A stretch of 64,000 bases of DNA from Methylobacterium longum (GTDB lineage Bacteria; Pseudomonadota; Alphaproteobacteria; Rhizobiales; Beijerinckiaceae): positions 124,001 through 188,000 of the forward strand of contig NZ_BPQS01000001.1 in assembly GCF_022179385.1 (NCBI RefSeq). The letters run 5' to 3'. Below the pieces are notes generated by a model. That model was given only the letters and a program-made list of their open reading frames with translations. It was not told where the DNA came from and searched no databases. Positions 15,562-24,849 of this stretch are shown here, piece by piece. Position 1 is the stretch's first letter. Each line of letters opens with the position of its first letter. Position numbers and translations under genes: made by a program.

Positions 15562-16434
15562 TTGAAGGCGCCCGACTTCGCCTACGCGCGGCCGGCCTCG
15601 CTCGACGCGGCGCTCGCCCTGCTCGCCGAGCACGGGGAGGACGCCGTTCCCCTCGCGGGCGGCCAGAGCCTCGTCACGGCCCTCAACATGCGGCTGTCCG
15701 CACCCGGTTTGCTCGTCGACCTCAACGCGATTCCCGAACTCGCCGGCGTCTCGGAGGACGAGGGCGTCGTGCGGATCGGCGCCATGACACGCCACCGCGA
15801 CGTCGGCACGGCGGCCCTCGTCCGCGAACGCCTGCCGCTGCTCGCCGCCGCGCTGCCGCACATCGCCCATCCGGCGATCCGCAACCGCGGCACGATCGGC
15901 GGCTCGGTGGCGCTGGCCGACCCGGCCACCGAATGGCCCGCCTGCTGCCTCGCCGCCGGCGCCACGATCGTGGTGCGCGGCCCCGGGACCGAGCGGCGCA
16001 TCGCGGCGGACGCCTTCTTCCTCGGCCTCTACACGACGGCGCTGGAGCCCGGCGAGATCGTCACGGCGATCGAATTTCCGGTACCGGGCGACGGCGCGGT
16101 CTGGGGCTTCGAGGAATTGTCCCGCCGCCACGGCGACTACGCCCTCGTGGGCCTCGCGGCGACCGGGCGGCGGTCCGCGGTCGGCCTGTCGGACCTGCGC
16201 CTCGCCTTCTTCGGGGTGGCCGACCGGCCGGTCCTGGCCCGCGCCGCGGCCGCGGCCATCGAGGCGGGAGACCTCACGGGCGCCCAGGCGGCGCTCGCCG
16301 ACGAACTCGACCCGCCGGACGATCCGGCCACGCGGGCCGCGACGCGGCTCCACCTCGCCCGCGTCGTCCTCGGCCGCGTGGCCGGACGGATGCGCGACGG
16401 CACCGTGAAGGAGGAAACCTCCCATGGCGCCTGA
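15562..16434 (+). CDS. Molybdenum hydroxylase FAD-binding subunit (CoxM-type)
   Basis: 290 residues of the xanthine dehydrogenase/CO dehydrogenase medium-subunit family. FAD contacts are visible in PLAGGQSLVTALNMRL near the N-terminus and IRNRGTIGGSVALADPATEWPA in the middle. It passes electrons from the 2Fe-2S subunit to an acceptor through FAD. The TTG start has GGGAGGATCAGGG directly upstream and begins with KAPDFAYARPASLD, the normal family N-terminus. It overlaps the next gene by 11 bases, giving the order FAD subunit, iron-sulfur subunit, Mo subunit. Confidence 0.92.
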   Translation: MKAPDFAYARPASLDAALALLAEHGEDAVPLAGGQSLVTALNMRLSAPGLLVDLNAIPELAGVSEDEGVVRIGAMTRHRDVGTAALVRERLPLLAAALPHIAHPAIRNRGTIGGSVALADPATEWPACCLAAGATIVVRGPGTERRIAADAFFLGLYTTALEPGEIVTAIEFPVPGDGAVWGFEELSRRHGDYALVGLAATGRRSAVGLSDLRLAFFGVADRPVLARAAAAAIEAGDLTGAQAALADELDPPDDPATRAATRLHLARVVLGRVAGRMRDGTVKEETSHGA

Positions 16435-16951
16435 GAGCCCGGACCGCGCGCACGCGGTCGCCTTCACGCTGAACGGCGAGGCCGTGCGGGCGCACGTCCC
16501 GGCCCGGATGCATCTTGGCGACCTGCTGCGCGAATCCTTCGGCCTCACGGGCGTGCATCTCGGCTGCGAGCACGGCGTGTGCGGCGCCTGCACGATCCTG
16601 GTGGACGGCCGGGCGGTGCGCGCCTGCCTGATGCTCGGCGTGCAGGCCGACGGCGCCACCGTCGAGACCGTGGAGGGCCTGACCGAGAGCGGCCGCATCC
16701 GGGATCTGCAGGACGCCTTCCATACGCGCAACGCCCTGCAATGCGGCTACTGTACCCCCGGCATGCTGGTGACGGCCACCGAGCTGCTGAACGACGCGGA
16801 CGCGGCCACCTCGCGCGAGGAGATCCGCGCGGCGATCGCGGGCAATTACTGCCGCTGCACCGGCTACCACGCCATCGTCGACGCCATCGCGGCGACCGCC
16901 GAGGCGCGTCGGGATGGACCGAAGAATTCCCGCCGGGAGGCCGCCGAATGA
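16424..16951 (+). CDS. Molybdenum hydroxylase [2Fe-2S] subunit (CoxS-type)
   Basis: 175 residues with both iron-sulfur clusters. The plant-type ferredoxin cluster uses C48, C53, C56 and C68. The C-terminal four-helix domain supplies C107, C110, C143 and C145 (QCGYCTPG and NYCRCTGY). The protein carries electrons from the molybdenum centre to FAD. The start overlaps the FAD subunit by 11 bases and its stop overlaps the next ATG (ATGA), so the three subunits are translationally coupled. Confidence 0.95.
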   Translation: MAPESPDRAHAVAFTLNGEAVRAHVPARMHLGDLLRESFGLTGVHLGCEHGVCGACTILVDGRAVRACLMLGVQADGATVETVEGLTESGRIRDLQDAFHTRNALQCGYCTPGMLVTATELLNDADAATSREEIRAAIAGNYCRCTGYHAIVDAIAATAEARRDGPKNSRREAAE

Positions 16952-19332
16952 GCGCGGACCTAAGCGGCCTCACCTTCCTCGACCGGCCGAACAGCTATAT
17001 CGGCCGCTCGGTCCCGCGGCCGAACGCCCGGCGCCTTCTCGAGGGCCGAGGCGTCTACGTGGACGACGTGGCCGTCGCCCGCCTCGGCCATGTCGCCTTC
17101 CTGCGCAGCCCCCACGCCCACGCCCGCATCGTCGCGCTGGACACCGCGGACGCCAAGGCGATGCCCGGCGTGATCGCCGTGGTGACGGGGCCCGAGCTCG
17201 CCGCGGTCTGCACGCCCTGGGTCGGCGTGCTCGGCCACTTCAAAGGCCTGCGCTCGGCGCCCCAGCACGCCCTGGCCCTCGACCGGGTGACCTGGGTCGG
17301 CGAGCCGTTCTGCGCGGTCGTCGCCCGCAGCCGGGCCGAGGCCGAGGACGCGCTGGCGGCGATCATGGTCGAGTTCGACCCGCTTCCCGCCGTGGTCGAC
17401 ATGGAGACGGCGCTCGAGTCCGCGACGCCGCCGATCCACCCCGAACTGGGCGACAACCTCGCCTTCGAGCGCGTCCTCGACGTCGGCGACGTCGACGCGG
17501 CCTTCCGCGACGCGGCCGTGGTGGTCGAGGAGACCTTCCAGTTCGGCCGGCACACGGGCGTATGCCTGGAGCCGCGGGCGATCCTGGCGGACTGGGCGGC
17601 GGCGGACGGGATGCTCACCGTCCACCACTCCTTCCAGGCGCCGCACATGATGCAGGACATCCTGTGCAAGCACCTCGCCCTGTCGGAGGGCGCCGTGCGG
17701 GTGATCTGCAAGGATGTCGGCGGCTCCTTCGGGATCAAGGTCCACATCTACCCCGACGAGATGGCGACCTGCGCCCTGGCGCTGATGCTGAAGCGCCCGG
17801 TCAAGTTCGTCGCCGACCGGCTGGAGAGCTTCCAGAGCGACATCCACGCCCGCGACCACCGGGTCACCGCGCGGATGGCCTTCTCGGCCGAGGGCGACAT
17901 CCTCGCCCTCGACATGGACGACCTCACGGGCATCGGGCCCTACTCGGTCTACCCGCGCACCAGCGCGGTCGAGGCCAACCAGGTCGTCAACCTGACCGGC
18001 GGCCCCTACCGGCATCAGCATTACCGCGCCCGCGCCCGGGTCGTCCTCCAGAACAAGGCGCCGACCTGCCAGTACCGGGCGGTGGGCCACCCGATCGCCA
18101 CGATGGTCGCCGAGGGGCTCATCGATCTCGGCGCCGCCCGGCTCGGCCTCGACCCCTTCGCGGTGCGCGTGCGCAACGTCATCCCCGACGATGCCTATCC
18201 GTGCGCCGGGGTCTCGGGGATCAAGCTGGAGAAGCTGTCCCACCAGGCGGCGCTCGCCAAGCTCAGGGCGATGATGGACTACGACGGCCTGCGGGAAGAG
18301 CAGGCGCTCCTGCGCCAGCGGGGAATCCACCGGGGCATCGGGCTCGCGGCCTTCATCGAGATCACCAACCCGTCGGCGGCCTTCTACGGGGTCGGCGGCG
18401 CGCGCATCTCCGCCCAGGACGGCTGCACGATCCGGCTCGATCCCCAGGGCGGCGTCGTCGCGGCGGTCAGCGTCACCGAGCAGGGCCAGGGCACCGAGGG
18501 CATCATCGCGCAGATCGTGGCCACCGCCACGGGCGTGCCGATGGACCAAGTCCGGGTGATCTCGGGCGACACCCAGACGACCCCCTACGGCGGCGGCACC
18601 TGGGCGTCCCGCGGGGCCGGCATCGGCGGCGAGGCGGCGTGGCAGGCCGGCAAGGCCCTGCGCGGCAACGTCCTGGCGGTGGCGGGCGCGATCCTGCAGG
18701 CGGATCCCGGCAGCCTCGATATCCGTGACGGCGCCGTGGTGGACGCGGCCACCGGGACGGAGCGCATGCCGCTCTCGGAACTCGGCCGCATCGTCTACTT
18801 CCGCCCCGACACGCTGCCGCCGGGGGTGCAGCCGGAATTCGTTGCGACCCGGCACTACGTGCCGAAGGACTACCCCTTCGCGTTCACCAACGGCGTGCAG
18901 GCCTCCTACGTCGAGGTCGACACCGAGACGGGTTTCGTGCGGCTGCTCAAGCACTGGTGTGTCGAGGATTGCGGCACCGTCCTCAACCCGCTCCTCGTCG
19001 ACGAGCAGATCCGCGGCGGCATTGTCCAGGGGATCGGCGGCGCCCTGTTCGAGCACTGCCTCTACGACGCGGAGGGCCAGTTGCTGAACGGGTCGATGGC
19101 CGACTACCTCGTGCCGATGGCCGGCGAGATGCCCGACATCGACGTCGCCCACGTGGTCTCGGCCACGGCCTCCTCGGAGATCGGCGCCAAGGGCGCGGGC
19201 GAGGCCGGCACGGCCGGCGCGCCGGCGGCGGTCGTCAACGCCATCAACGACGCCCTCGCGCCCCTCGGCGCGCGGGTCTCGCGCCAGCCGGTGACGCCGG
19301 ACGTGGTGCTGGAGGCGCTGGGACTGATCTGA
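16948..19332 (+). CDS. Molybdenum hydroxylase large subunit (xanthine dehydrogenase/aldehyde oxidase family)
   Basis: 794 residues of the molybdopterin-binding large-subunit family. The catalytic glutamate is E752 in GAKGAGEAGTAG, and GGSFGIK and GGGTWASRGAG mark Mo-cofactor regions. The loop that in true CO dehydrogenases holds a selenocysteine-like cysteine or an AYRGAGR motif reads CQYRAVGHP here (C374 onward), so CO oxidation is unlikely. Members hydroxylate aldehydes or N-heterocycles using water. The ABC transporter downstream and the flavin monooxygenase upstream suggest a catabolic substrate taken up from outside. Confidence 0.9.
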   Translation: MSADLSGLTFLDRPNSYIGRSVPRPNARRLLEGRGVYVDDVAVARLGHVAFLRSPHAHARIVALDTADAKAMPGVIAVVTGPELAAVCTPWVGVLGHFKGLRSAPQHALALDRVTWVGEPFCAVVARSRAEAEDALAAIMVEFDPLPAVVDMETALESATPPIHPELGDNLAFERVLDVGDVDAAFRDAAVVVEETFQFGRHTGVCLEPRAILADWAAADGMLTVHHSFQAPHMMQDILCKHLALSEGAVRVICKDVGGSFGIKVHIYPDEMATCALALMLKRPVKFVADRLESFQSDIHARDHRVTARMAFSAEGDILALDMDDLTGIGPYSVYPRTSAVEANQVVNLTGGPYRHQHYRARARVVLQNKAPTCQYRAVGHPIATMVAEGLIDLGAARLGLDPFAVRVRNVIPDDAYPCAGVSGIKLEKLSHQAALAKLRAMMDYDGLREEQALLRQRGIHRGIGLAAFIEITNPSAAFYGVGGARISAQDGCTIRLDPQGGVVAAVSVTEQGQGTEGIIAQIVATATGVPMDQVRVISGDTQTTPYGGGTWASRGAGIGGEAAWQAGKALRGNVLAVAGAILQADPGSLDIRDGAVVDAATGTERMPLSELGRIVYFRPDTLPPGVQPEFVATRHYVPKDYPFAFTNGVQASYVEVDTETGFVRLLKHWCVEDCGTVLNPLLVDEQIRGGIVQGIGGALFEHCLYDAEGQLLNGSMADYLVPMAGEMPDIDVAHVVSATASSEIGAKGAGEAGTAGAPAAVVNAINDALAPLGARVSRQPVTPDVVLEALGLI

Positions 19333-19356
19333 ACTCGAGCACGGGCGTCTCCCCGG

Positions 19357-19491
19357 TCCCACCCTCGACCTCATCCTGAGGTGCGGCGGAGCCGCCTCGA
19401 AGGAGCCCTCCAGGGATCGCGCGGCCGGCTGGAAACCTCCTTCGAGGGCTCCCCGGCGCTCCGGCACCTCAGGATGCGGTTGAGGGTGGGA
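19357..19491. repeat. REP-like palindromic element B (copy 2)
   Basis: The outer arms TCCCACCCTC...TCATCCTGAGGTG and CACCTCAGGATG...GAGGGTGGGA pair imperfectly over about 27 bp, with further internal pairing. The core matches the copy at 345-423. It lies between the molybdenum hydroxylase and the ABC transporter and could separate or attenuate the two transcripts. Confidence 0.8.
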
Positions 19492-19579
19492 TGGGGCGAG
19501 CACAGGTATCGACGAGAGACGGGGCACGGTCCGCTGAAGAGACCGGTCCCGACGAGGAAACGCCAACGGAGGGACGGGA

Positions 19580-20815
19580 ATGGGAACGGTCTTCGACAGG
19601 CGCCGGCTGCTCCAGGGCAGCGCCGCCGCATCCGCGCTGGCGCTCGCCGCCCCGGCTCTCCTGCGCTCCGCCGCCGCGCAGGCCGGCCCGATCCGGATCG
19701 GCTTCCCGGTGCCGCTCACCGGCGCCTTCGGGGCCGAGGCGAACGACCAGGTGCGCGCCGCCCAGCTCGCCATCAAGGAGTTCAACGAGGCCGGCGGCTT
19801 CCAGGGCCGCAATGCCGAGCTCCTCGTGCGCGACGACAAGCTCAACCCCGGCGAGGCCGCGACCCGGACCCTCGAGCTGATCGAGAAGGACAAGGTCAAC
19901 TTCCTGGTCGGCGGCCTCTCGGCGGCCGTGACCCTGTCGACCAACAACGTCGCCCGCGAGCGCGGCGTCATCTACAACTCGATCAGCCAGTCCGACGCGA
20001 TCAACGAGGCCAAGGATTTCGGCCGCACCACCTTCCACGAGGCCCTGAACCCGCACATGACCGCGGGGGCGGTCGGCCGCTACGTCTTCCCGAAATCCGG
20101 CAAGCGGGTCGCCTTCCTCAGCGCCGACTACGCCTACGGCCACGAGATGATGCGTGGCTTCAGGCGCGCCGGCGAGGCCTCGGGCATCGAGGTCGTGGCC
20201 GATATCCGCCACCCGATCGGCGCCTCCGACTACTCGGCCTTCCTGCCCCGGATCGCCGCGCTCAAGCCCGACGTGCTCTGCCTGTGCAATTTCGGCCGCG
20301 ACCAGGTCGTGTCGATCCAGCAGGCCACCGAATTCGGCCTGAAGCGCAACACCAAGCTGGTGGCGCCGGTCCTCCTGTTCACCGCCCGCAAGGCCGGCGG
20401 CGACGCCTTCGACGGCGTGATCGGCGGCACCTCCTATTACTGGCGCCTGGAGGACAGCGTGCCCTCCGCCAAGGCGTTCAACGACCGGTTCCGCGCCGCC
20501 TACAACGGCGCCGTGCCGTCCGATTACGGGGCGCTGGGCTATGCCGGCGTCCGCTCGGTGCTGGAGGGGGTGAAGGCCGCCGGGTCGGTCGAGACCGACA
20601 AGGTCGTGGCCGCGATGGAGAACCTGAAGGCCGATTTCTACAAGGGGCCGCAGAGCTTCCGGAAATGCGACCACCAGTCGGTCCAGTCGGTCCTGATCGT
20701 CGAGGCGAAGTCGAAGGACCTGAAGACGCCGGACGACGTGTTCACGATCCTCGGCACCGAGGGGCCCGACGAGCGCTTCCTGCGCGGCTGCGACGAACTC
20801 GGCCACAAGGCGTGA
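19580..20815 (+). CDS. ABC transporter substrate-binding protein, LivK type
   Basis: 411 residues with a twin-arginine-like signal (RRRLLQGSAAASALALAA) and an Ala-Gln-Ala cleavage area, so periplasmic. The mature part follows the branched-chain-amino-acid-binding fold: IRIGFPVPLTGAFG, VRAAQLAIKEFNEAGG, FLVGGLSAAVTLS. Such proteins bind amino acids, amides, urea or aromatic acids. It heads a complete five-gene transporter next to a molybdenum hydroxylase, so its ligand may be the substrate of that enzyme; this is inference. Confidence 0.9.
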   Translation: MGTVFDRRRLLQGSAAASALALAAPALLRSAAAQAGPIRIGFPVPLTGAFGAEANDQVRAAQLAIKEFNEAGGFQGRNAELLVRDDKLNPGEAATRTLELIEKDKVNFLVGGLSAAVTLSTNNVARERGVIYNSISQSDAINEAKDFGRTTFHEALNPHMTAGAVGRYVFPKSGKRVAFLSADYAYGHEMMRGFRRAGEASGIEVVADIRHPIGASDYSAFLPRIAALKPDVLCLCNFGRDQVVSIQQATEFGLKRNTKLVAPVLLFTARKAGGDAFDGVIGGTSYYWRLEDSVPSAKAFNDRFRAAYNGAVPSDYGALGYAGVRSVLEGVKAAGSVETDKVVAAMENLKADFYKGPQSFRKCDHQSVQSVLIVEAKSKDLKTPDDVFTILGTEGPDERFLRGCDELGHKA

Positions 20816-20852
20816 GGCGCGACCCCATGCGAGCCGGCGGGAGGGCGCGGCC

Positions 20853-21752
20853 TTGAGCGACATCACGATCGGCGGCTTCCCCCTCGATCTCCTCGCCCTT
20901 CAGCTCGTGACCGGCATCGCGCTGGGGGCGATCTACGTGCTCGTCGGCATCGGCCTGTCCCTGATCTTCGGGCTTATGAACGTGGTCAACTTCGCCCACG
21001 GCGCCTTCTTCATGGCCGGCGCCTATGTCGGGGTCTTCCTCTACGGCTTCACCGGCAGCTTCTGGTTGAGCCTCGTCGCGGCGCCGCTGGCGATGGGGCT
21101 GCTCGGGCTCGTCGTGGAGCGGGTGCTGGTCCGCCCGCTCTACGGGCGGGGCATCGACGATCCGCTGCTCCTCACCTTCGGCCTGTCCTACGTGATGATC
21201 GAGAGCGTGCGGATCGCCTTCGGGCTCACCGGGCTGCCCTTCGGGGCGCCGCCCGAGCTGCGGGGCGCCGTCGATATCGGCATCGGCTACTTCCCGCTCT
21301 ACCGCCTGTTCCTGATCGGTTTCGCGCTGGTGGTGGTGGGCGCGCTCTGGCTGTTCATCGAGCGCACGCCCTTCGGCCTCGTGATCCGGGCCGGCGCCCG
21401 CGACCCGCAGATCGTGCAGGTGCTCGGCATCGAGATCGCGAAGGTCTGGCTCGCGGTCTTCGCCCTCGGCTGCGCGCTCGCGGGGCTCGCAGGCATCCTG
21501 GCCGCGCCCCTCCAGGGCGTCACGCCCGAGATGGGGATCCCGGTGCTGGCCGAGGCCTTCGTGGTCACGGTAGTCGGCGGGATGGGCTCGCTCGGCGGCG
21601 CCGTGCTCGCCGGGCTGCTCGTCGGCATCGTCGTGGCGATGACCTCCCTGGTGGCCCCCGACATGACCAAGATGGCGATCTTCGCCCTCATGGCCCTGGT
21701 GCTGCTGGTGCGCCCCCGCGGCCTTCTCGGACGGGCCGGAGCCCTCGGATGA
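20853..21752 (+). CDS. ABC transporter permease, LivH type
   Basis: 299 residues, highly hydrophobic with about eight membrane spans. The family hallmark GLSLIFGLMNVVNFAHGAFFM is near residues 30-50, and VVGGMGSLGGAVLAG near the C-terminus is also typical. It forms one half of the inner-membrane channel with the LivM-type protein. The TTG start has GGGAGGGCGCGG upstream. The stop overlaps the next start (ATGA). Confidence 0.93.
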   Translation: MSDITIGGFPLDLLALQLVTGIALGAIYVLVGIGLSLIFGLMNVVNFAHGAFFMAGAYVGVFLYGFTGSFWLSLVAAPLAMGLLGLVVERVLVRPLYGRGIDDPLLLTFGLSYVMIESVRIAFGLTGLPFGAPPELRGAVDIGIGYFPLYRLFLIGFALVVVGALWLFIERTPFGLVIRAGARDPQIVQVLGIEIAKVWLAVFALGCALAGLAGILAAPLQGVTPEMGIPVLAEAFVVTVVGGMGSLGGAVLAGLLVGIVVAMTSLVAPDMTKMAIFALMALVLLVRPRGLLGRAGALG

Positions 21753-22789
21753 GCGCCCGCGCCCAAGTCCCCGCCGTCGCGGAGGAAAGCGGCTTGCCGG
21801 CGACCTTGCCGGCGGCCCGGCCAGGTTCCGGCCGGACCGGACGCGGGCTGGCATGGTGCGGCCGGCACCGCGTCGCGCTGACGCTCGCCTTCCTCCTCGT
21901 GTTCCCCTGGATCACGCCCTACCAGGCGCTGGCCGTGAACATCCTGGTGCTCGGCCTCTACGCCCTCGGGTTCAACCTGCTGTTCGGCTATACCGGGCTC
22001 CTGTCCTTCGGCCACGCCGCCTTCCTGGGCGGTGGCGCCTACGGCTGCGGCATCGCCATCGTCCAATTCGGGCTGCACCCGGCCCTGGCGCTCGTCGCCG
22101 GCACGCTGCTCGCCACCGGGATCGCCGCCGTCATGGGCGTGCTCGCGATCCGCACCCGCGGCATCTACTTCGCGATGACGACCCTGGCGCTCTCGATGTG
22201 CGTCTACTACGCCTTCTACCGCGCGGAGGCATTCACCGGCGGCGAGAACGGCCTGCGCGGCATCAACGTGCCGTCCCTGGCCCTGCCGGGCCTTCGCCTC
22301 GACCTCCTCGACCCGACGGTGAAGTACTACGCCGTGCTGGCGGTGGTCGGGATCGCGGTCTGGCTGTTCTCGCGCCTCCTGTCCTCGCCCTTCGGGGCCG
22401 CCCTGGAGGCGATCCGCGAGAACGAGGGCCGGGCGCAGGCCTGCGGCTTCGACGTCCGCCGCATGAAGCTCGTGGCTTTCGTGATCTCCGGGGCCCTGTG
22501 CGGGCTCGCGGGGGCGCTCCAGGCCATCCACCTCTCGATCGTGCCGATCGAGACGATGCATTACGCGACCTCCGGTCAGGCCGTGATGATGGCGCTGCTC
22601 GGCGGCATGGGGACCTTCTTCGGACCCTTCGTGGGCGCCGCCACCTTCGCGCTGCTTCAGGACGGGCTCGCCACCCTGACGACCCACTGGCAGCTCTTCG
22701 TCGGCGCCATCTTCATCGCCTTCGTGCTGTTCCTGCCGCTGGGCATCTGGGGCGAGGTGCTGGCGCGCCTCCGGAGGGCCGGATGGTGA
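21749..22789 (+). CDS. ABC transporter permease, LivM type
   Basis: 346 residues with an Ala/Gly-rich cytosolic N-terminus then about nine or ten membrane spans. The signature GLYALGFNLLFGYTGLLSFGHAAFLGGGAY is split across the first spans, and ENEGRAQACGFDV is the usual cytoplasmic coupling loop. It pairs with the LivH-type permease. Four-base overlaps or close overlaps join it to both neighbours. Confidence 0.93.
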   Translation: MSARAQVPAVAEESGLPATLPAARPGSGRTGRGLAWCGRHRVALTLAFLLVFPWITPYQALAVNILVLGLYALGFNLLFGYTGLLSFGHAAFLGGGAYGCGIAIVQFGLHPALALVAGTLLATGIAAVMGVLAIRTRGIYFAMTTLALSMCVYYAFYRAEAFTGGENGLRGINVPSLALPGLRLDLLDPTVKYYAVLAVVGIAVWLFSRLLSSPFGAALEAIRENEGRAQACGFDVRRMKLVAFVISGALCGLAGALQAIHLSIVPIETMHYATSGQAVMMALLGGMGTFFGPFVGAATFALLQDGLATLTTHWQLFVGAIFIAFVLFLPLGIWGEVLARLRRAGW

Positions 22790-23589
22790 GCGCCGCCCCG
22801 GTCGCCGCCGCGCCCGCCACGGCGCCCGTCGCGACTTCGGTCGGGGGCGCGCCGATCCTCGCCACGGAGGGGCTCGGCAAGCGGTTCGGGCATTTCCGCG
22901 CCCTGTCGGACGTGACGGTCGCGTTCCCGGAAGGGGGCATCACAGCGATCATCGGGCCGAACGGGGCCGGCAAGTCGACCTTCTTCAACCTGATCTCGGG
23001 CGCCTTCCCGCCCAGCGAGGGCCGGGTGCTGTTCCGGGGGCGCGACATCACCGGATCGCCCCCGCACCACTTCGCCCGGATGGGCATCGCCAAGTCGTTC
23101 CAGATCACCAACGTCTTCCCGCACCTCACCGTGCGCGAGAACGTGCGCGTGGCCGCCCAGGCGCGGCGGGTCCGCTTCGCGGTCTTCCGGAACCGCTCCG
23201 CCTATCCCGAGCTGACCGAGCGGGCCGAGGCGCTGCTCGGCGAGGTCGGGCTCGGCGCCCGGATGGACCGCCTCGCCCGGGAACTCGCCCACGGCGAGCA
23301 GCGGGCCCTGGAGATCGCGGTGGCGCTCGCCGCCGAGCCGAGCCTCCTCCTCCTCGACGAGCCGACCGCCGGGATGAGCCCCGAGGAGACGCGCGAGATG
23401 ATGGACCTCGTGCAGCGGCTCGCCGAGACGCGGACGCTGATCCTCGTCGAGCACAAGATGAAGCTCGTGATGGGATTGTGCCGCCGCCTCGTCGTCCTGC
23501 ACCAGGGCCAGCTCCTCGCGGAGGGCAGCCCCGACGACATCCGCGCGCATCCCGAGGTGCGCCGCGTCTACCTGGGCAAGACCGCATGA
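22783..23589 (+). CDS. ABC transporter ATP-binding protein, LivG type
   Basis: 268 residues. Walker A is GPNGAGKST, the Q-loop lies in KSFQITNVFPHLTVREN, the signature-like segment is LAHGEQRALEIAVAL (A-H-G-E in place of LSGGQ, common in LivG), and Walker B is LLLLDEPTAGM followed by the H-loop in LVEHKM. The ATG at 22783 overlaps the permease end by seven bases; the longer open frame is coincidental. The first 25 residues form an unusual Ala/Pro/Val-rich extension before the ATPase domain. Confidence 0.92.
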   Translation: MVSAAPVAAAPATAPVATSVGGAPILATEGLGKRFGHFRALSDVTVAFPEGGITAIIGPNGAGKSTFFNLISGAFPPSEGRVLFRGRDITGSPPHHFARMGIAKSFQITNVFPHLTVRENVRVAAQARRVRFAVFRNRSAYPELTERAEALLGEVGLGARMDRLARELAHGEQRALEIAVALAAEPSLLLLDEPTAGMSPEETREMMDLVQRLAETRTLILVEHKMKLVMGLCRRLVVLHQGQLLAEGSPDDIRAHPEVRRVYLGKTA

Positions 23590-24323
23590 GCGCCGCCGCC
23601 CAGCCGCTCCTGGCGGTCGAGAACCTGCGGGCGTGGTACGGCCACTCCCACATCCTGCAGGGCCTGTCGCTCGACGTCCGCCCCGGCGAGATCGTGACGC
23701 TGATCGGCCGAAACGGCGCCGGCAAGACCACGACGCTGAAGGCCATCATGGGCCTCGTGGCGAAGCGCACGGGCCGCGTGACCTTCGCGGGCGCCGACAT
23801 CCTCGACCGACCGCCCCACGAGCGCTTCCACCGGGGCCTCGCCTACGTTCCGGAGGAGCGGCGCATCGTACCGGGGCTGACCGTGGAGGAGAACCTGCGC
23901 CTCGGCATCCTGGCGGCCCGCGGGGCGCGGGCGACGCGCCGCGACGAGGCGCGGCGGATCGAGGTCATCGCCGAGACCTTCCCGCGGCTGAAGCAGCGGC
24001 TGAAGCAGGAGGCGATCACCATGTCGGGCGGCGAGCAGCAGATGCTCGCCATCGCCCGCGCGCTCATGGCCGAGCCCGTGATGGTGCTGCTGGACGAGCC
24101 CTCCGAGGGGATCATGCCGATCCTCGTCGAGGAGATGTTCGAGCAGTTCGTCGCGATGAAGCGGGCGGGCACCACCATCCTGCTGGTCGAGCAGAACGTC
24201 GAGCTCGCCCTCGCGGTGTCCGACCGCGTCTACATCGTCGACGGCGGTGCTGTCGTCTACCACGCCCCCGCGGCCGCGCTGCGGGACGATCCGGAAATCC
24301 AGGCGCGCTACTGCGCGGTCTGA
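23586..24323 (+). CDS. ABC transporter ATP-binding protein, LivF type
   Basis: 245 residues. Walker A GRNGAGKTT, LivF marker LAYVPEERRIVPGLTVEEN, signature MSGGEQQMLAIARAL, Walker B VMVLLDEPSEG and H-loop LLVEQN are all present. It pairs with the LivG-type ATPase to drive import. The start overlaps the LivG stop as ATGA, so it is coupled. Confidence 0.94.
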   Translation: MSAAAQPLLAVENLRAWYGHSHILQGLSLDVRPGEIVTLIGRNGAGKTTTLKAIMGLVAKRTGRVTFAGADILDRPPHERFHRGLAYVPEERRIVPGLTVEENLRLGILAARGARATRRDEARRIEVIAETFPRLKQRLKQEAITMSGGEQQMLAIARALMAEPVMVLLDEPSEGIMPILVEEMFEQFVAMKRAGTTILLVEQNVELALAVSDRVYIVDGGAVVYHAPAAALRDDPEIQARYCAV

Positions 24324-24372
24324 GCGCCCGCCCCGGCCGTCCGGCGGCGCGGCTTCGCGAGAGGAGACGAGC

Positions 24373-24849
24373 ATGGACATCGCCGGCGAGTACCGGATCC
24401 CCGCCGCGCGGGAGGCCGTCTGGGCGGCGCTGAACGATCCGGACGTGCTGGCCCGCTGCATCCCCGGATGCAAGGAGCTGGCGCAGGTCTCCCCGGAGGA
24501 GATGAAGGCCAAGGTCGCCCTGAAGATCGGACCGGTCTCTGCGGCCTTCATGGGGACGGTTCGCCTGGAGGACGTGCGCCCCCCGGAGGGCTACAGCCTC
24601 GTCGGGCAGGGCAACGGCGGCATGGCCGGCTTCGCCAAGGGTCGCGCCGCCGTCACGCTCGCGTCCGAGGGGGATGAGACGGTCCTGGCCTACACCGCCA
24701 AGGCCGAGGTCGGCGGCAAGATCGCGACCCTCGGCGGACGGCTCATGCAGGCAACCTCGCGCAAGCTCGCCGACGAGTTCTTCGGCAAATTCGCCGCCGA
24801 GTTCGGCGTGACCCGCGATCCGGCCGCCCCGGCACCGGCCGAAGCCTAG
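24373..24849 (+). CDS. CoxG-like SRPBCC-domain protein
   Basis: 158 residues of the CoxG/SRPBCC family: GEYRIPAAREAVWAALND at the N-terminus, RCIPGCKEL, and a C-terminal helix LMQATSRKLADEFFGKFA. CoxG homologues often sit in molybdenum hydroxylase operons and are thought to anchor or help mature the enzyme. The ATG at 24373 has GAGGAGACGAG upstream. It follows the transporter on the same strand and closes the presumed operon that begins at the FAD subunit. It lacks the long C-terminal membrane tail found in some CoxG. Confidence 0.85.
   Translation: MDIAGEYRIPAAREAVWAALNDPDVLARCIPGCKELAQVSPEEMKAKVALKIGPVSAAFMGTVRLEDVRPPEGYSLVGQGNGGMAGFAKGRAAVTLASEGDETVLAYTAKAEVGGKIATLGGRLMQATSRKLADEFFGKFAAEFGVTRDPAAPAPAEA

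Noticed and set aside
16948..19332. Aerobic CO dehydrogenase large subunit
   Set aside because: The active-site loop lacks both the cysteine form and the AYRGAGR form and reads CQYRAVGHP instead.
16960..19971. 1003-residue frame antisense to the Mo hydroxylase large subunit
   Set aside because: Same shadow effect of high GC third positions; the sense frame has clear catalytic motifs.
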